Shown piece by piece: positions 44,316-56,382 of a DNA stretch of 64,000 nt (position 1 is its first letter; each line of letters begins with the position of its first letter). The notes under the pieces are model-generated. The model searched no databases. It worked only from the letters and a program-made list of their open reading frames with translations, and had not been told where the DNA came from. The stretch is taken from the NCBI GenBank assembly GCA_010909165.1, contig VJWM01000126.1, positions 310,001 through 374,000 of the forward strand, given 5' to 3'. This DNA comes from Anthoceros angustus. Its lineage: Eukaryota; Streptophyta; Anthocerotopsida; Anthocerotales; Anthocerotaceae. A program made the position numbers and the translations under genes.

Positions 44316-45289
44316 TTCATAGCGCGGCATGTACTGTTTGAGATTGTATATAGATGGATTGTTTAAGGGGACGGAATTGGAGGATTCGAAGATGAACTTC
44401 ACATCATCAAGCTGGATATAGGTGTGCCCCTTGCCCTTAGCAACGAGAGAGACGCCGCAGTCGAGGGAGAAAAGGATAATGCAGGAGCTCGTCCTTGCGA
44501 CGGTGATCGAAGATGAAGAAGAGGAAGAGGCTGCGGAGCTTCTTACCAGTAGGAAGAAGATCTCTAGGAGAGAAGTAAGAGGTCCTCCTCTTGATGGAGA
44601 GCAAGGAAAGAAACTGGGCGGAATAGGAGGAGGGCCAAGAAATGCTAGTAATGATGTTGGTTCAAAGGATGTAGGGAAAGGACCTACCATGGAAGGTGAG
44701 TTCGCATCGGTAGGGAGATATCTCCTACCACCGTCCCTACCGTAGGTCCGAGTGAGGATGAGGATAGGGCCCAGGGCCCTACTAAAACCGTGGAGCGCAG
44801 ATCCACCGGGAGTGAGGAGCGAAAGGGGGGAAGACCCCTGCCAGAATTGAAGTGCCTCGTGAGGAGGAGGTGCAAGTGCCAGAGCCTGAGTAAAGATGGG
44901 CACAAGGAGGAGAGCCTCTCCAGTCCGGATTTTCATATGTGCCGAGCACAAACGAATCAATCCTGCCTCTCGAAGACTACGTTTTCGTCTTGAGGAAGAG
45001 GAAGGAAAGACAATGTACAGATGTAATATTTCAACGCCCACAAGTGTGTTACGGTGCTCGCACTTGTAAGCAACGAACTCGTGTAAAGGGACGTACCATA
45101 GGTAAGCTTAATAAGAACTTCCTCTTCCTTGATTAGCATTATATCTAGCTCCAGAGCGTCCCGCTGGAGATTGACTAGCACTCCGCAGTGTAAAGCTGTT
45201 GTCACATGTTCAAACTCTCAAGCAAATCCTTGTGCTTCCTGACTCTCCACGAATCAATCGGCCGATTATATCATATACATAGCATCTAA
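44316..45289. other. unassigned accessory DNA with open frames
   Basis: A plus-strand frame 44422-44745 has an acidic run (EDEEEEEAAELL) then basic RKKISRRE, and the minus strand is open for 244 codons over the same bases; neither has a known domain. 45195-45285 matches the flank of the membrane-ORF repeat (TTCAAACTCTC-AGCAAAT, TGACTCTCCA-GAATCA) and abuts the peroxidase duplication. Confidence 0.35.
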
Positions 45290-47170
45290 TCTCAAGGAAA
45301 CAGCTGACATCGATGATGGTGAACGAACGTTTTGAAGATGAGTCTTTGCTGGACATGGGAGCCACTTTAAAGAGGCTGCTCTCAGATTTCAATCTTGTTT
45401 GCACGCACGCCGACGATATGCATGCGCCTGAGTGGCAGATGATCAGGGTGCGGGAGCAGGAGCAGCTGAAGCAGCAGCGGAGTTGACAACGTGGCAGTTG
45501 GTCCTGATTTCACCCTGCGTGCCGGTCAGAACTCCCACGTTGCTGAGCTTGAAGATGGAGGATCTGAACTGGGCGAAGAAGGCACTCTGGCTGAAGGCGA
45601 ACTTGGTGACGAAGGGCTCGGTGCGGGAGTCGAAGAGGAGGTATTGGTCGGTGACGAAGAAGCCCTTGCTGTTGAGCAGGTCGACGTAGTACTTGTTGTC
45701 GAACACGGTGGGCGACAGGGGGTCCATGTCCGCTCGGAATGTGGCGTCGGCGCACGCCGTCAGGAGCTCCTGCAGGTAGGCCGGGGGGATCGTTGGGTCC
45801 GCCAGGCCGGTCCCGTTGAAGTTGGTGAGCCTCCTCCTGACCGCGCCGCAAGCTCCTTTGCCGATGGTGTGGGCCCCTGACAGAGCCACTGCGTCCGCCG
45901 TCCCGAGCCCGATTCCGGAGAAGGAGGCCAGCACGCCGTCCACGAACAGGTTGGGGGAGGGGTTGTTGGTGCTTGCCGGGCCCACGCTGCTGATCAATCC
46001 ATCCTTGCGGCCCAGGTACGTGGTGTAGAAGGGTGCGCCCCTCTGCGTCCGGATACAGGAAAGGAAGGACAATGAGGAGAACTCACGACAGAATTGGCGA
46101 CTGCAATGCAATGCAATGCAGGCAATGCGAGAAAGGCTGGCCTGGTTTGGCTACCTTGACGATAGCGTCTCTGACACTGGTGACCAGGATGTCGGCACAA
46201 GAGACGGTGTTGGGGCAAGCTGCCTCTAGTTGCTGCTTGATGTCGTCAATGACGTTGAACCCAGCCAGAGACCTGTTAGGAATCGCATCCCTTTCACCGC
46301 TGTTTGTGGGAGTGCTGTCGATCATAATGGAGGCGTCGACCCCCTGTAATTTCCACACGCACGCACCGCACACGGTGAGCAATCGTGCTTTGAACTCTAA
46401 GACAAAGAATGGCCTAGGCCTGCAGATGCCTTCGAGCCCAGACATGTGCACCACACCATACGTACATTCACCACGGCATCGTGGAAGAGGAGACGGAGCA
46501 GGTGGGCAGCATTCTGGACATCCAGAGCCAGCCACTTGTCGATGTTTTGCTTCACAATCGGGTAGAACTGAGGGCACGACTTCTTGTAGAAGAACGGGTT
46601 CAGGCCTCGGGGAATGGAGTCACCCGCCTCTGCTACGGGAGCCAGCGCCGAGCTCATGAGCAGAAGCAGCAGAAACGAGAGGCCCGCAGCTGCAGGACCC
46701 CGCCCCCCGGCCATGACCCACAACCTTCTTTCAACTTGGATGGGCTGCTGAAATGCCAACGCAAGGAAATCGGTGACCCTTGCGATCGAGAGCTAGCCGG
46801 ATTCTGGAATGGAAGTTCCAGGTATGGAAGCCCGCAGCCTGGAAGTTGAAATCGTAAGAAGCGTGAAGAATCGGGTGGCGATGGAGAGGAAGGGATGTGA
46901 TCTAGAGGAGATGGTGAACGCTGCTGTGGAAGGCGGAGAAGGAAACGAATTCGGGACTGGATGGAAGGAGGTGGATAACGCCAGGAACATATAGGTCGGG
47001 AGGTCAGCGCGGGTCTGGCGACGACCCAGTCGAGGCGGCCTGACAGCAAGGAAAACTTGCTTGGCGGATGGGCCTCTTTCAAAATAGCCATCCCACTGTC
47101 ACAGATTGACCTGCCCTCTCTGCTACGCGGTACAGCAGAGACCTGTCTTCAGGGCAACTTGTTCTTTGGG
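45290..47170. repeat. inverted duplication arm (partner about 17850-19729)
   Basis: Covers the peroxidase gene, its promoter and 3' flank. The left arm ends at 19729 exactly where the foldback begins; the right arm ends at about 45290 where a dispersed repeat begins. Identity is very high across coding and intron sequence and falls off in the promoter beyond about 46.99 kb. Confidence 0.85.
45443..46714 (-). CDS. class III peroxidase, copy 2 (intact)
   Basis: Exons 46466-46714, 46155-46343 and 45443-46042 (minus) join in phase to 345 aa. Signal peptide to about residue 30 (FLLLLLMSSALAPVAEA), then the YKKSCP cysteine, RLLFHDAVVN with Arg, Phe and distal His, GVDASIMI, CPNTVSCADIL, SGAHTIG with the proximal His, MDPLSPTVFDNKYY and the last Cys in IRTNCHVVN. 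The tail is Ala/Pro-rich. Secreted or vacuolar haem peroxidase acting on phenolics with H2O2. Unusual: the two Cys that normally form the disulfide around FHDCFVxGCD are Ala and Val. Its inverted near-twin is at 18.3 kb. Confidence 0.9.
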
Positions 47171-47449
47171 TTGTCTAGCGGATGGCCCCCATTGCTGCCC
47201 TGCCGGTAGCTTCTTCAGTTCTGAAGCGGGCTGCCCCCTCGATGTTGGTGACCTCTGTGAGAGAGGCCATGGGAGACCGGTGGGTCTGTTTCCACGATTT
47301 TTCTCCCTCCGAGAGGACCCGAACCACGTCACATCTGTTAGCGAACGTGTCATCGTGTCTCCACAACCCTATGCCTATGTATGTAGGGTATGCGAACTGG
47401 AGGGCATATGAATGTAGGCAGGTACACCCGTGCATCAGCGTGAACCCTC
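47171..47449. repeat. diverged copy of kinase A promoter repeat
   Basis: 47180-47350 is similar to the 157-bp unit at 15.2-15.5 kb (CCCCATTGCTGCCCTGCC, AAGCGGGCTG, GTTTCCACGA). Same orientation. Confidence 0.6.
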
Positions 47450-48360
47450 ATGCCCCGTTCAAGAAGATTTAATCTGCTGTGCAAATGCTTTGAGCACGCC
47501 TATGAAGTGGGTGTGAAGCCCAACACCTATGACGTGTTGAGCTTCATGCCGTTCTGTTGCATCTCAGCATTGTCCAGCCTTGGTAGACCCTGCTATGATG
47601 GCTGTCCTAAGACAAAACTGTTAGGGAAGACAAATCCTTGAAGACGGCAATACCGTCTGCGAGACTCCCACAGTTCACAATCGTGGTTACCTCCATCTCG
47701 CCCAACTCTTTGTTTGGATCCAACCCATGCTTTGCCAAATGGCCTTGGTAGTGCTCTGCAAGCATGTGGCGTCTAAGGTTTGCAGAGAAGGAGGAAGGGC
47801 AGTTGTGCACTGGGAGCATTGTCAAAGTTGGGTGCCTGCAAAAGGGGAAGGAGTTACAAGCTGAAGCTGCCCACTCGGGGTTGGAGCAGGATGTCTTCGT
47901 CGGCAGTGCACTGGTTAGTATGTACGCAAGGTGGGCTGCAGCATAGCCTCTGTGTCCGCCATACCCGCCCTAACCAGCCAAGGATGTCAATTTATGTAGA
48001 TTTTGTGAGCTACAGTGGGCATCACCCTGAAGTACTCATCCACCATTGCGACAGAACGGATTGTGATGGTTCGGTGATCAGGATCCACTCCATGTCGTCG
48101 CCTCTCTTTAAGCACTGCATTGCCATCTTACACGTGACGCAGATGAGACGAGACACACAGCAGGTGCGTCAAAGAGGCCTCGCCAGAGCTGGATTGAGCA
48201 TGAGGAGAGAGTGCATACATTTCTGGTAGGCAACCACAGTCACCACTAAGATGGACTGCTTCATCATATATCGAGCAAGCTGAGAACGAAGCTAGAGGAG
48301 GCGGGATAGGCTCTACAAACAGATGTCATCAGAAGCAAGATGAAAGTCTGAAACAAGCTA
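47450..48360 (+). pseudogene. PPR pseudogene, scattered remains
   Basis: Pieces in different frames: a minus-orientation piece near 47.69-47.80 kb (AKHGLDPNKELGEMEV), a plus PLS piece at about 47.82-47.94 kb (GCLQKGKELQAEAAHSGLEQ, VFVGSALVSMYA), and a plus E-domain piece near 48.18-48.30 kb (SWIEHEERVHTFLVGNHSHH, then KLRTKLEEAG). No DYW domain follows. Mixed strands imply rearrangement or more than one parent gene. The first part is duplicated at 25.85-26.1 kb. Confidence 0.65.
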
Positions 48361-48627
48361 CAACCTCGAAAGGGAGCCCCTCCAGGCAGCTTCAGAATTT
48401 GCCGTGATGGGTGTTTTTGTAAATTATCTATCCCCAAGGAAAACTTGATCACAAATCATAGGAGAAGGGTAGTTGTCAAACTCCAGCTTACTCGCATTCA
48501 AGGTTGTTAGTCCATAAGTGGGTCGTTTTGATCGCAAGTGTTTCCTTGAGGCTGACAACAGCTTTCACCTTGCTTTTGGAGCCGCGTGCAAAGCATGTGA
48601 CCCCGATGGAGCAGATCTTGGGCCAGC

Positions 48628-50266
48628 TCAAACCGTGGTAAGCTCCTGCAAATCATGAATGTCAGATCGTGCTTTCAAGCACATTCATGGAGATCCTCAC
48701 CACCACATGCATTATACCTTCTCTTTCTGCTTAAACAGGCCATCGACTTTCTTCACATAATCGTCTGTAAGTTTCTGCGAAGCGCCCGGCCACGAGGTTC
48801 AATTGCTTGTCCATCAATCTACCTATGTCAGCCAGAAATTCCAACTTGAGCCTTCCCAACCAACCTGGATCTCCCCTGAAAGGTCCTTCACGTTATCGGT
48901 GGATAGCTTCTTCTCCTGAAAGAAGCACAAGTACAGAGTGACCTTCTTTTCTTTGCAATAACACCCTCCAAATGCCACCGATCAATAAGAGTGAAAAAAA
49001 CCTTCTCCAGTTTCTCATAAGCTTTGATTGCATCCCGTCGAACATTTCTGATTGCTACCTTGCCCTCCTCTGCCAGCCTTGACACCAGTTTCAGAAGTTC
49101 CTGCAACAGGCAGCCCATCCTCTCTGTTACTCCAGATGGCCAGTCGCAATGCTGTATTGGACACACTTCGTCACAAACCTTTCTTCTTTCAGCTGTCAGC
49201 TGCGGTATGATGAGCCGTATTACACTTCCATCGTTGCTCGGTGTCAGCCCCAAGTCAGATTTCGTGATAGCCTTTTCAATGGCTGATAGACTGCAGAGAG
49301 GCATCAACATACATACTTTCAGCGTTATTGATTTCAGAAGGAGAACAAGGACATACGAAGACGTGACAGAAGACATCCAATCACCTGGACTTGTCAAATG
49401 GCTGGACGAGAATGGTGCTGCCATCCGGTGTGGTCACCTGAGCAATGCTTTTCAGTATAACCGAGCTACCATAGTATTCTACCTGACAGATCCCACAAAA
49501 TCCATAGAATTAAGCCCCATCCACAAGCTCCAAGCTACAACCCACAACCAGGGTCCGATCCCCAAACCTCCACTCTGTCAAGTAAAGACGGGCTTGCCCT
49601 TCCCGTCCTCACTGTGTTGAAATTTGCCTTCACAGCCTCCAAGCTTTTCTCCATCCTCTCCATCTGCTCAGGTCAACCCAAGGTTACCCACTGAGCAGCC
49701 AAAACTTTCCAGCACAGAATTCTGCAAACCCATCAAAACCTTCCCCACATACTCACAGCATCCTCCTCAATCAGCTCCTTCTCAGCTTCAACGTCTTCGG
49801 CAGTGGCAGCTCTCGCAGGCATGAATCTGCCACCACAGTAACCCGCATTGCATCACCCAACAAAACCCAAAAAATCCACATTACAGCCAGATTGCTACAC
49901 TCCTCCAGAAGCCACCTCCCAACATGAGGCCGGGTAGCAACTTGAGAAGCCTGCAACGCCCGCTGCCTGGTGGGCCTGCTCAGCTGCTGCGGCAAGCTCC
50001 ATAGCCCCCGCTTCGATCCGGGCACCACGCAGGACCTGCTGAATCCAGCGTCTGCAAACCAAAGCACCACACTGTCACAGTTCAAAGGCAGCACTTCAAG
50101 CGAATCCGTCAGCCCTTGAACATCCAATCCAGCACCACGAAGTAGGACGGATAGAGTTGGTGCCTGAATGCAGCTGCTGGTGGCAGTAGTACCGTGGAGT
50201 CGGCGAGGCAGCAAGTGTGCGGGAGGTAGAGCAGGTGGCAGCAACACCTGCCATCGCCATAGCCAT
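48628..50266 (-). CDS. RRF (frr-like): chloroplast ribosome recycling factor
   Basis: Ten exons on minus: 50149-50266, 49916-50051, 49757-49826, 49568-49663, 49385-49482, 49179-49290, 49002-49100, 48865-48915, 48718-48774, 48628-48645. All phases agree, giving 284 aa; introns are 72-101 bp. The Ser/Arg-rich first 75 residues are a plausible plastid transit peptide. The mature part matches [93 protein letters not shown] and a C-terminal [24 protein letters not shown]. It splits post-termination ribosomes with EF-G in the organelle. Full length, conserved. It is the parent of fragments at 20.65 and 24.43 kb. The weakest splice call is the first donor. Confidence 0.92.
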
Positions 50267-50551
50267 TCTGTGGATGGAACTGTCCGCGCAAATCACCCCG
50301 TTTTGAATGTGATCGGAGTTGGGCATCAAACGGTGGAAGCACCCCGTTCCCCGTTATCTCTTTGGTTTTGCGTTATTTGACTGCCATATTCCCTGTTACA
50401 TGCATAATACGTAAGTACATATGTTACATACATACATACATAGAAGGCTCCCTAGGGTTTTACATATAGTGCTCAGATTGGTACTCGAATCCTTCTTTCG
50501 TTCTTCTACGACTTCGGCCGCCAGCGCCTGACTCAGTTCTCGTCGCTGAAG

Positions 50552-51263
50552 ATGCCGGAAACCAAAGGCGAGACCGTGAGGTATGTCGGCTTTTCCGTCT
50601 CGCCGATCTCGCCTGTTGCAGGAGTTCTGGGCTGACCTCTTTATCGAGCTGGAATTCTTCCGCAAGGATTGTGATTTGAGGCACTGTGGCTGGTCTATGT
50701 TTTGCTGACTTTTAGGTTTCCTGTGTTCGCTTGCTGTGATGAGCAGGTTGTACGTCCGAGGGATTGTCTTGGGCTACAAGAGGTAAGCTCATTGTTGTGG
50801 GCGTCTTTTGCTTGCCCCGCACTTTGTGTCTTCTGCGAGGGGAGTTGGGAGGTCTGGGCGCTTCTAGGGCTGAAAATGATAGCGAACGGTATTGTGAAGG
50901 TCCAAGTCGAATCAGTACCCGAGCACCTCCCTGCTGCAAATCGAGGGAGTGAACACGAAGGAGGAAGTTAACTGGTACCTTGGGAAGAAGTTGGCCTACA
51001 TCTACAAGGGCAAGACCAAGAAGAACGGAACTCTGTTCCGTTGCATATGGGGGAAGGTTGTGCGGCCACATGGCAACAGTGGTGTTGTTCGAGCCAAATT
51101 CCGGAAGAACTTGCCGCCTGCATCTCTGGTACGTCTGTCTGTTCGTTCATATCTCCCTTGTTTAAGACGGATTTTTCCGTGAGGTGGATCTCTGATCTTA
51201 CACGAAACCTTGTCCATGCAGGGCGGGAAAGTGAGGGTGTTCTTGTACCCTAGCCGGATCTAG
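50552..51263 (+). CDS. RPL35A: 60S ribosomal protein eL33 (L35A)
   Basis: Exons 50552-50580, 50747-50782, 50900-51128 and 51222-51263 join in phase to 111 aa, the normal size. Diagnostic stretches: [72 protein letters not shown] and the end [14 protein letters not shown] component of the cytosolic large subunit. The third acceptor (…GTGAAG) lacks a pyrimidine tract but is fixed by homology. It is divergent from RRF with a 285-bp spacer, so a shared promoter is possible. Confidence 0.96.
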
Positions 51264-52149
51264 GGTCCCTTCCTGCGAAGCAGGATGAGCTAATTTTGGT
51301 TTCTGACTGCTAGTCGTCAGTTGAGGGGTAGCAGTACGTAACGTCGATGGATGTGAGTACATGAAAGGCAGCTTATCACTAGCATGATGAGGCTTTTGTA
51401 AACTTGCAGCTCCAAGAATTAGAGCAATTCTGGGAGCTTGTTGTCTTTTACATGAATTTAGGCTTTTCCTCCTGTGCGTTGCCGGCGTGTTGCTGTTTCC
51501 TATTCTACCTTCCGCGTAGTGGTGAGAAATGGTATGAGAACGTGATGAGAGACGCGTGGAAGTGGGTCATTTTATTTTGACGATGTGGAGATGGTGAATC
51601 AAGATAGTTGTCATGCCCATTCGTTTCCTTGTGGCTCACAGCTTGACTGAGTTTCAAATTTTGCTGCATGCTTGCGAAAGGCTTGTGGCTTTACAATTTG
51701 CCTATTTTATAACTTACATTATTATCATAATTTACGGTCCACAAGGGTACTTTTTTATTCCACTTAAATTACACCTACACCAAATTGCAAATTCACATCT
51801 ATAAATTTGATGAAATAATATGATATAGATAATTTATAGAACATAAGTAATTTATATAATCTATGTAATACAAATGTAAAATATATAGAATAAATACCTA
51901 GAGGGACAGACGGGATAGTATGAAGCTCTCCTTACTCTCAGAAAAGCTTGACAAGTGCTGCAAAGTGCTAAGTGCTACCGAAATGCAGAACGCTTCTCCA
52001 ACCTACTCCTCTCCTCGCAGGTTGTAGGGGCGAGTGTGAGGCCACGAGCGACAGCGATGGACAGGGACTGGTGACAATGTATCACGCATGGATGATTTGC
52101 AGCCAGCAGCCTCGCCCTCATATTATGGATCGTCGCGCAAGATGGAGAA
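51264..52149. other. 3' flank of eL33 and AT-rich spacer
   Basis: 3' UTR to perhaps 51.5 kb; 51.68-51.90 kb is strongly AT-rich. No gene seen. Confidence 0.45.
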
Positions 52150-52328
52150 GGTGACAATCATGGACACCACTCCGAATCAATCATGGACACCACTCCGAAT
52201 CATATGCTGTCATTGATACAACTCCAGTTGGGGAAGGGAAAAACTCCACCGGTGACAATCATGGACACCACTCCGAATCATATGCTGTCATTGATACAAC
52301 TCCAGTTGGGGAAGGGAAAAACTCCACC
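52150..52328. repeat. 78-bp tandem duplication with extra partial unit
   Basis: Full copies about 52173-52250 and 52251-52328 containing CATGGACACCACTCCGAATC and CCAGTTGGGGAAGGGAAAAA, plus a partial unit before them. Confidence 0.85.
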
Positions 52329-52380
52329 TCTCCTCATCGATTCATAACTTACTAGCTCTAAGCCCATAGTGATTAAACTC

Positions 52381-52545
52381 CAACATAACACAATGAGCTT
52401 CTCTAGTATTAGGTGCCACTACAACATAACACAATGAGCTTCTCTAGAAGTAGATGGCACTGCAACATAACACAATGAGCTTCTCTAGTATTAGGTGCCA
52501 CTGCAACATAACACAATGAGCTTCTCTAGTATTAGGTGCCATCTG
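52381..52545. repeat. minisatellite, about 40-bp unit, four copies
   Basis: Units of CAACATAACACAATGAGCTT followed by CTCTAGTATTAGGTGCCACT; one unit has a variant end. It overlaps the C-terminal part of the hAT-like reading. Confidence 0.85.
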
Positions 52546-53190
52546 CTTCATAACCCGTTCACCTTTCAATCTATCAGCTACGGAAATATTAGGTAGCAAC
52601 TTCCTATGCTTTACATCTAACATTGCAGCAGCAAAGAAGCAATCATGCCAACCAAATTCCTTGTGTACACTCCACAAATCCAGCAAGTGCAGCTCAATTT
52701 CATAGGAGTGGACACAGTAAAGTCACTCCCCCTTTTGTCCAAAAGTGATGGTAGTTTGCTCGTTGAAATGTGTATCTAGCTTCTCTAACATCCAATATGC
52801 ATCCCCCAAGTTACCTTTTCCCCTTTAATTGATATATAACATCACATAGAAGTTGAAATACAACAATTAAATACTTCACATCCAGCCAAAATGTTCCACC
52901 ATTATGTATCACCTTGAAAGCAATTCCAAAACTTTCAATCATTAGTAGGAAAGGCCGGATCATCCACCACTGCGAGAATAGCCTGCTTGTTAACTATCAA
53001 ACTATTCATACTTAGAAGGAAGCTAGCAAACCAAGTCTTTACATCCTTTTGCAACTCGTGCTTGATCTTCAATCTACGTCGTGTTTTTTCAAGCAAAGAA
53101 TGTGGAGTTGTCTTTGCTCCACAAGCCATCTTTCTTGCAAAAGCCCCCTTCATGCCACCACCAATATGTCTCAAGCCGCACTCGCAAGTG
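52444..53190 (-). mobile_element. hAT-like transposase remnant
   Basis: Minus-strand pieces: 53174-52935 (CGAKTTPHSLLEKTRRRLKI, KHELQKDVKTWFASFLLSMN, NKQAILAVVDDPAF) and 52686-52444 (CFFAAAMLDVKHRKLLPN, DRLKGERVMKQMAP). The order and the 'LLxNKxAL…DPxF … AMLD' pattern resemble hAT transposases, but key motifs are incomplete. Non-autonomous or dead. Confidence 0.45.
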
Positions 53191-53826
53191 CACCGAAACC
53201 GGATGCTGAGTCTCTCTTACATTATAAGGGTTATCTTACCTTATCTTATTATATAATTACAGTGATAAAAATATAATATATTTTTATTTTCATTTTCATT
53301 TATAGTTATATAATATAAATAATTGTATATAATTTTATTATTATTATTATTATCATAAGATATAATTATTACATATTATTTCATCTTAGGGTGATAATTA
53401 TTATCGTCATTACTACTATGCTGGGGTCTTACCGTTAATGCTCGCAATCGTATACCTGTCCGCTTTGTATTGCATTGCTGCAACATTGCTCAGTGGTAGG
53501 TATGATGATGAGGGCTTTGTACTGCATTGCTGCAACATTGCTCCGTGGTAGGTATGATGATGGGGGTATATCCTGTCCTACCCATAGGTCAGCTCCTTTG
53601 TCTTGTTGCAGAAGTTGTAAATTTGCAGTTTGATGGCAGAAAGGCAAGGTACTTGCTCTGCGTATGAACAGCGTATATATTTTTGGCCTGGTTTTTGCCA
53701 TGTTTGATCAAAATTTGCAACACAAGGAGGTATGGGTACACTTCAAGCCATTAGCTCGGAGCTGTAAACATTGCTATGTATGACAGACTACGATAGCAAG
53801 GTTTTTTCCCGGAGCTCTGTGCAGCT
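53191..53826. other. AT-rich spacer with 52-bp tandem duplication
   Basis: 53.22-53.42 kb is almost pure A/T with ATT triplet runs. 53466-53568 is a tandem pair built on GCATTGCTGCAACATTGCTC and GTGGTAGGTATGATGATG. No gene. Confidence 0.6.
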
Positions 53827-55239
53827 CTACATATCGGCGGCAAGTTTCAATCCGTTCAATCCGCACAACTGGGACAAAGCGAAGCCTGTGACTTTACGCC
53901 CGTTGAGGCTCTGTAATGGCCTGTTGTTAGCCGCCTGCACAGGGAAATGCAACAGGTGAGCGATAAGTGGGAGGATGTTGTGAGTGCGGGAACTGAGTTT
54001 TCAGCAGAAAGCCAGGAGGAGGAGGAGTCTTACTGGACGCAGGCGATGGTACGCATCGAGTTGGGATTGGGAGACCTCCGCAATCTGGTAGCCAGGAAGA
54101 GCACTTGAGTCAAGATATTGCGCTGGAAAAAAGCAAAGGGACCTACATTGCACTGGAACAGATTCTTGGTTACCTCTTGAAGAACAGTCCAGACGAGTCC
54201 CTCAGTGCAGGGAGGAGTGGTGAGCGAGCCAGCGTATCGCCAGTAGGGCGACTCCAAGGAGATGCCCAAGCCCTCGGCGCTGAGAGCAGGGATCGAGATG
54301 CGGGCTGTTGGATACTTCTCCAGCAATGGGACGCGACTCAAAAACTGGAGGGCCCACAGAATTCCGAATCACCTCCATGGGTAAGCAGAAGCAGCAGTGA
54401 CAAGCTCCAGAACTCTCGAGACGTGTTGGGGCACTTAGGTACCTGTTCCAAGAACGTGTTGTTGTTGGGGCCCAGCTCGTACAGGATGCCCACGACAGCA
54501 TTGTGTTGCCCGTCGGCCGTTGTGTGGACGAGGTGAACCTCCAGGGGGTAGCTGGAGGCATGAAGCGCAAGATGGCGATGTCAGGACAGGCCTACTCAAC
54601 AAACGCTACAACTCGAAGCGATTAAAGCCGGTTCCTGAAGGGACGGAGCCCTGTTACCTTTTCCCGCCAACGGTGTGCTCGGACGGGGTGTGGAAGTGCA
54701 CATTGTCAGGATAGTACACCGCGCCGTTCACCTCCAGAGCGCCCCAGCTGCTATCCAATTCTGCCTGCAGGTACCGACATTGATGAAGTGGTGAGCTGCA
54801 GCCAAGGAGCCGTAGCCACCCACTCCTGCCCAGAGGCCCCTTCCCAGGTGCAACCCATTCACCTTAGCGTTGTGCGTGTCCAGGTAGAAAAGGGCAGGCT
54901 TGGGACTGTCGACGGGATACTGGAAATCAAGAGGACCCAAGGGGACACTGCCCTCGTCGAGAACAATGTCGATTGGGGACTGCGACTTCCCGTTCCCACA
55001 CGCAGCCCAGGCAGGCGACAGGTCGCCCCATTTGTCAGGAGCAATGTCACCTATGTACCCATAATCAACTGTCTCACACCAGCAGCAATGCCAAAGTCAG
55101 TGCAGCTCGTGCAGACAGCAAAGTGGACAGGAAGGAAGACCGCAGCTGGGAACCAGAACAGCAAGGCAAGGCCTGTACCTGCTGTAGCCAAACTGACGAA
55201 GAGCAAGGCAGAGACGAGCAGCAGATACAAGGAAGCCAT
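53827..55239 (-). CDS. alpha-type carbonic anhydrase, secretory
   Basis: Seven exons on minus: 55179-55239, 54863-55068, 54658-54764, 54443-54551, 54174-54344, 54034-54075, 53827-53934; phases agree, 267 aa, introns 98-110 bp. A signal peptide (MASLYLLLVSALLFVSLATA) fills exon 1. Then YIGDIAPDKWGDLSPAW, KSQSPIDI, the zinc ligands in HFHTPSEH and EVHLVH, YWRYAGSLTTPPCTEGLVWTV and NNRPLQSLNGR. All catalytic residues are present. It interconverts CO2 and bicarbonate, in the apoplast or, as for some plant alpha-CAs, the thylakoid lumen. If the organism is a hornwort, a role in its pyrenoid-based carbon concentration is conceivable but not shown here. Confidence 0.92.
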
Positions 55240-56382
55240 GGCTGAAGGCAGACTGGCTGGGAGTGCTACTACCCCTACACCACTGTGGAGCTAGCTATAT
55301 ACTGCCATCGGGGCTCATCAGCACCTTGGACTGTCGTGGGGCGAAAACGGCCACTGCTGGCGTCATCATCTACGTGCAAATTGCACAACCGTACACAGCA
55401 TTGGGCGTCACCTCTGGAGAGGTGGGACAAGATACGTGTTTCATACACAACCTGCACGAAGTATATCCGCAGCCCAGTACGTCCTGACACTGCAGTGTGC
55501 ACCGGAAGGTCGTTGGGCAGTGGCTGCTTCCGGAGTTCCAAACTTCATGGCAGGCCCATCAGCATGCCCAGTCCTACCAAATGAGATACACGTACATACA
55601 GTACTCCATTCACCCTTGTATGTATGTGATAATGTGTATGGATGTGCATTGTACGTAAACGCACCTTGTACATACACGTCCTTAGAAGATATTTCTCTCT
55701 CGCTGGGAGCAGAGGATGAGGATAAGGGTAAGGCTTGGGTTGAATCACAGGACGTGTGTCCGACTTGCAACCTCGTTTGGGGAGTGTGATAAGAGTGTCA
55801 GTCGGGGCTGTTGCACCGACCATGGCCCATCCATCCTAAAGAGCTTTTGTGTGCCGGCATTACTGGACTTTCTGAGAGCCAACAGGCATGTGCTTGGGAT
55901 CCGAAATCGATCCGCCCCAACAGCTTCTTAAAATAGACCTCCATTCAATTCTGTCTGGCCGTGTCCGCAGGGTGAAAGTCACCAATCCAGACGCAACTTA
56001 AGGCTTAAGTGACTTGGTGGATTTTCGGATAGTTCATCAATCGGATCACTGATGAATGATGCTCGATGGGTGATGGGGCAGATCGGTTGGAGAGGCTTGT
56101 TCACGAGTCACAAGCCAAGTATGCATCTTCGTATTCCGACATGGATCTCCCGAAGGTCCATTCGGATGTCGGTAGGCAGTTCAGATGGGTGCTCGGTAGA
56201 GATTGGTTAAGGGGTAAGGGCTCATCCCTCCCGACTTCGGACAAGGTTAGGGTGGTTCTTCCGTCAGAGAAACTTATCAGGGCAGGCGTTCGATCAATCG
56301 AACATGCCAGGACGGAATTTGCTCACCGGGTTTTTGAGAAGCTCGAGGCTGCGTTTTCTCCGCTGCTCATGGACACACACGG
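55240..56382. other. intergenic, with one uncertain ORF
   Basis: Promoter side of the carbonic anhydrase. A plus-strand frame from 56066 (137 aa, running into the F-box 3' end) has no domain I know. A TATA-like sequence for the carbonic anhydrase may be GCTATATA near 55291-55298 (read TATATAGC on minus). Confidence 0.4.

Noticed and set aside
44307-45041. 244-aa minus-strand frame as a gene
   Set aside because: Composition is Ser/Pro/Leu-rich without any motif, and the plus strand is also open; no homologue recognised.
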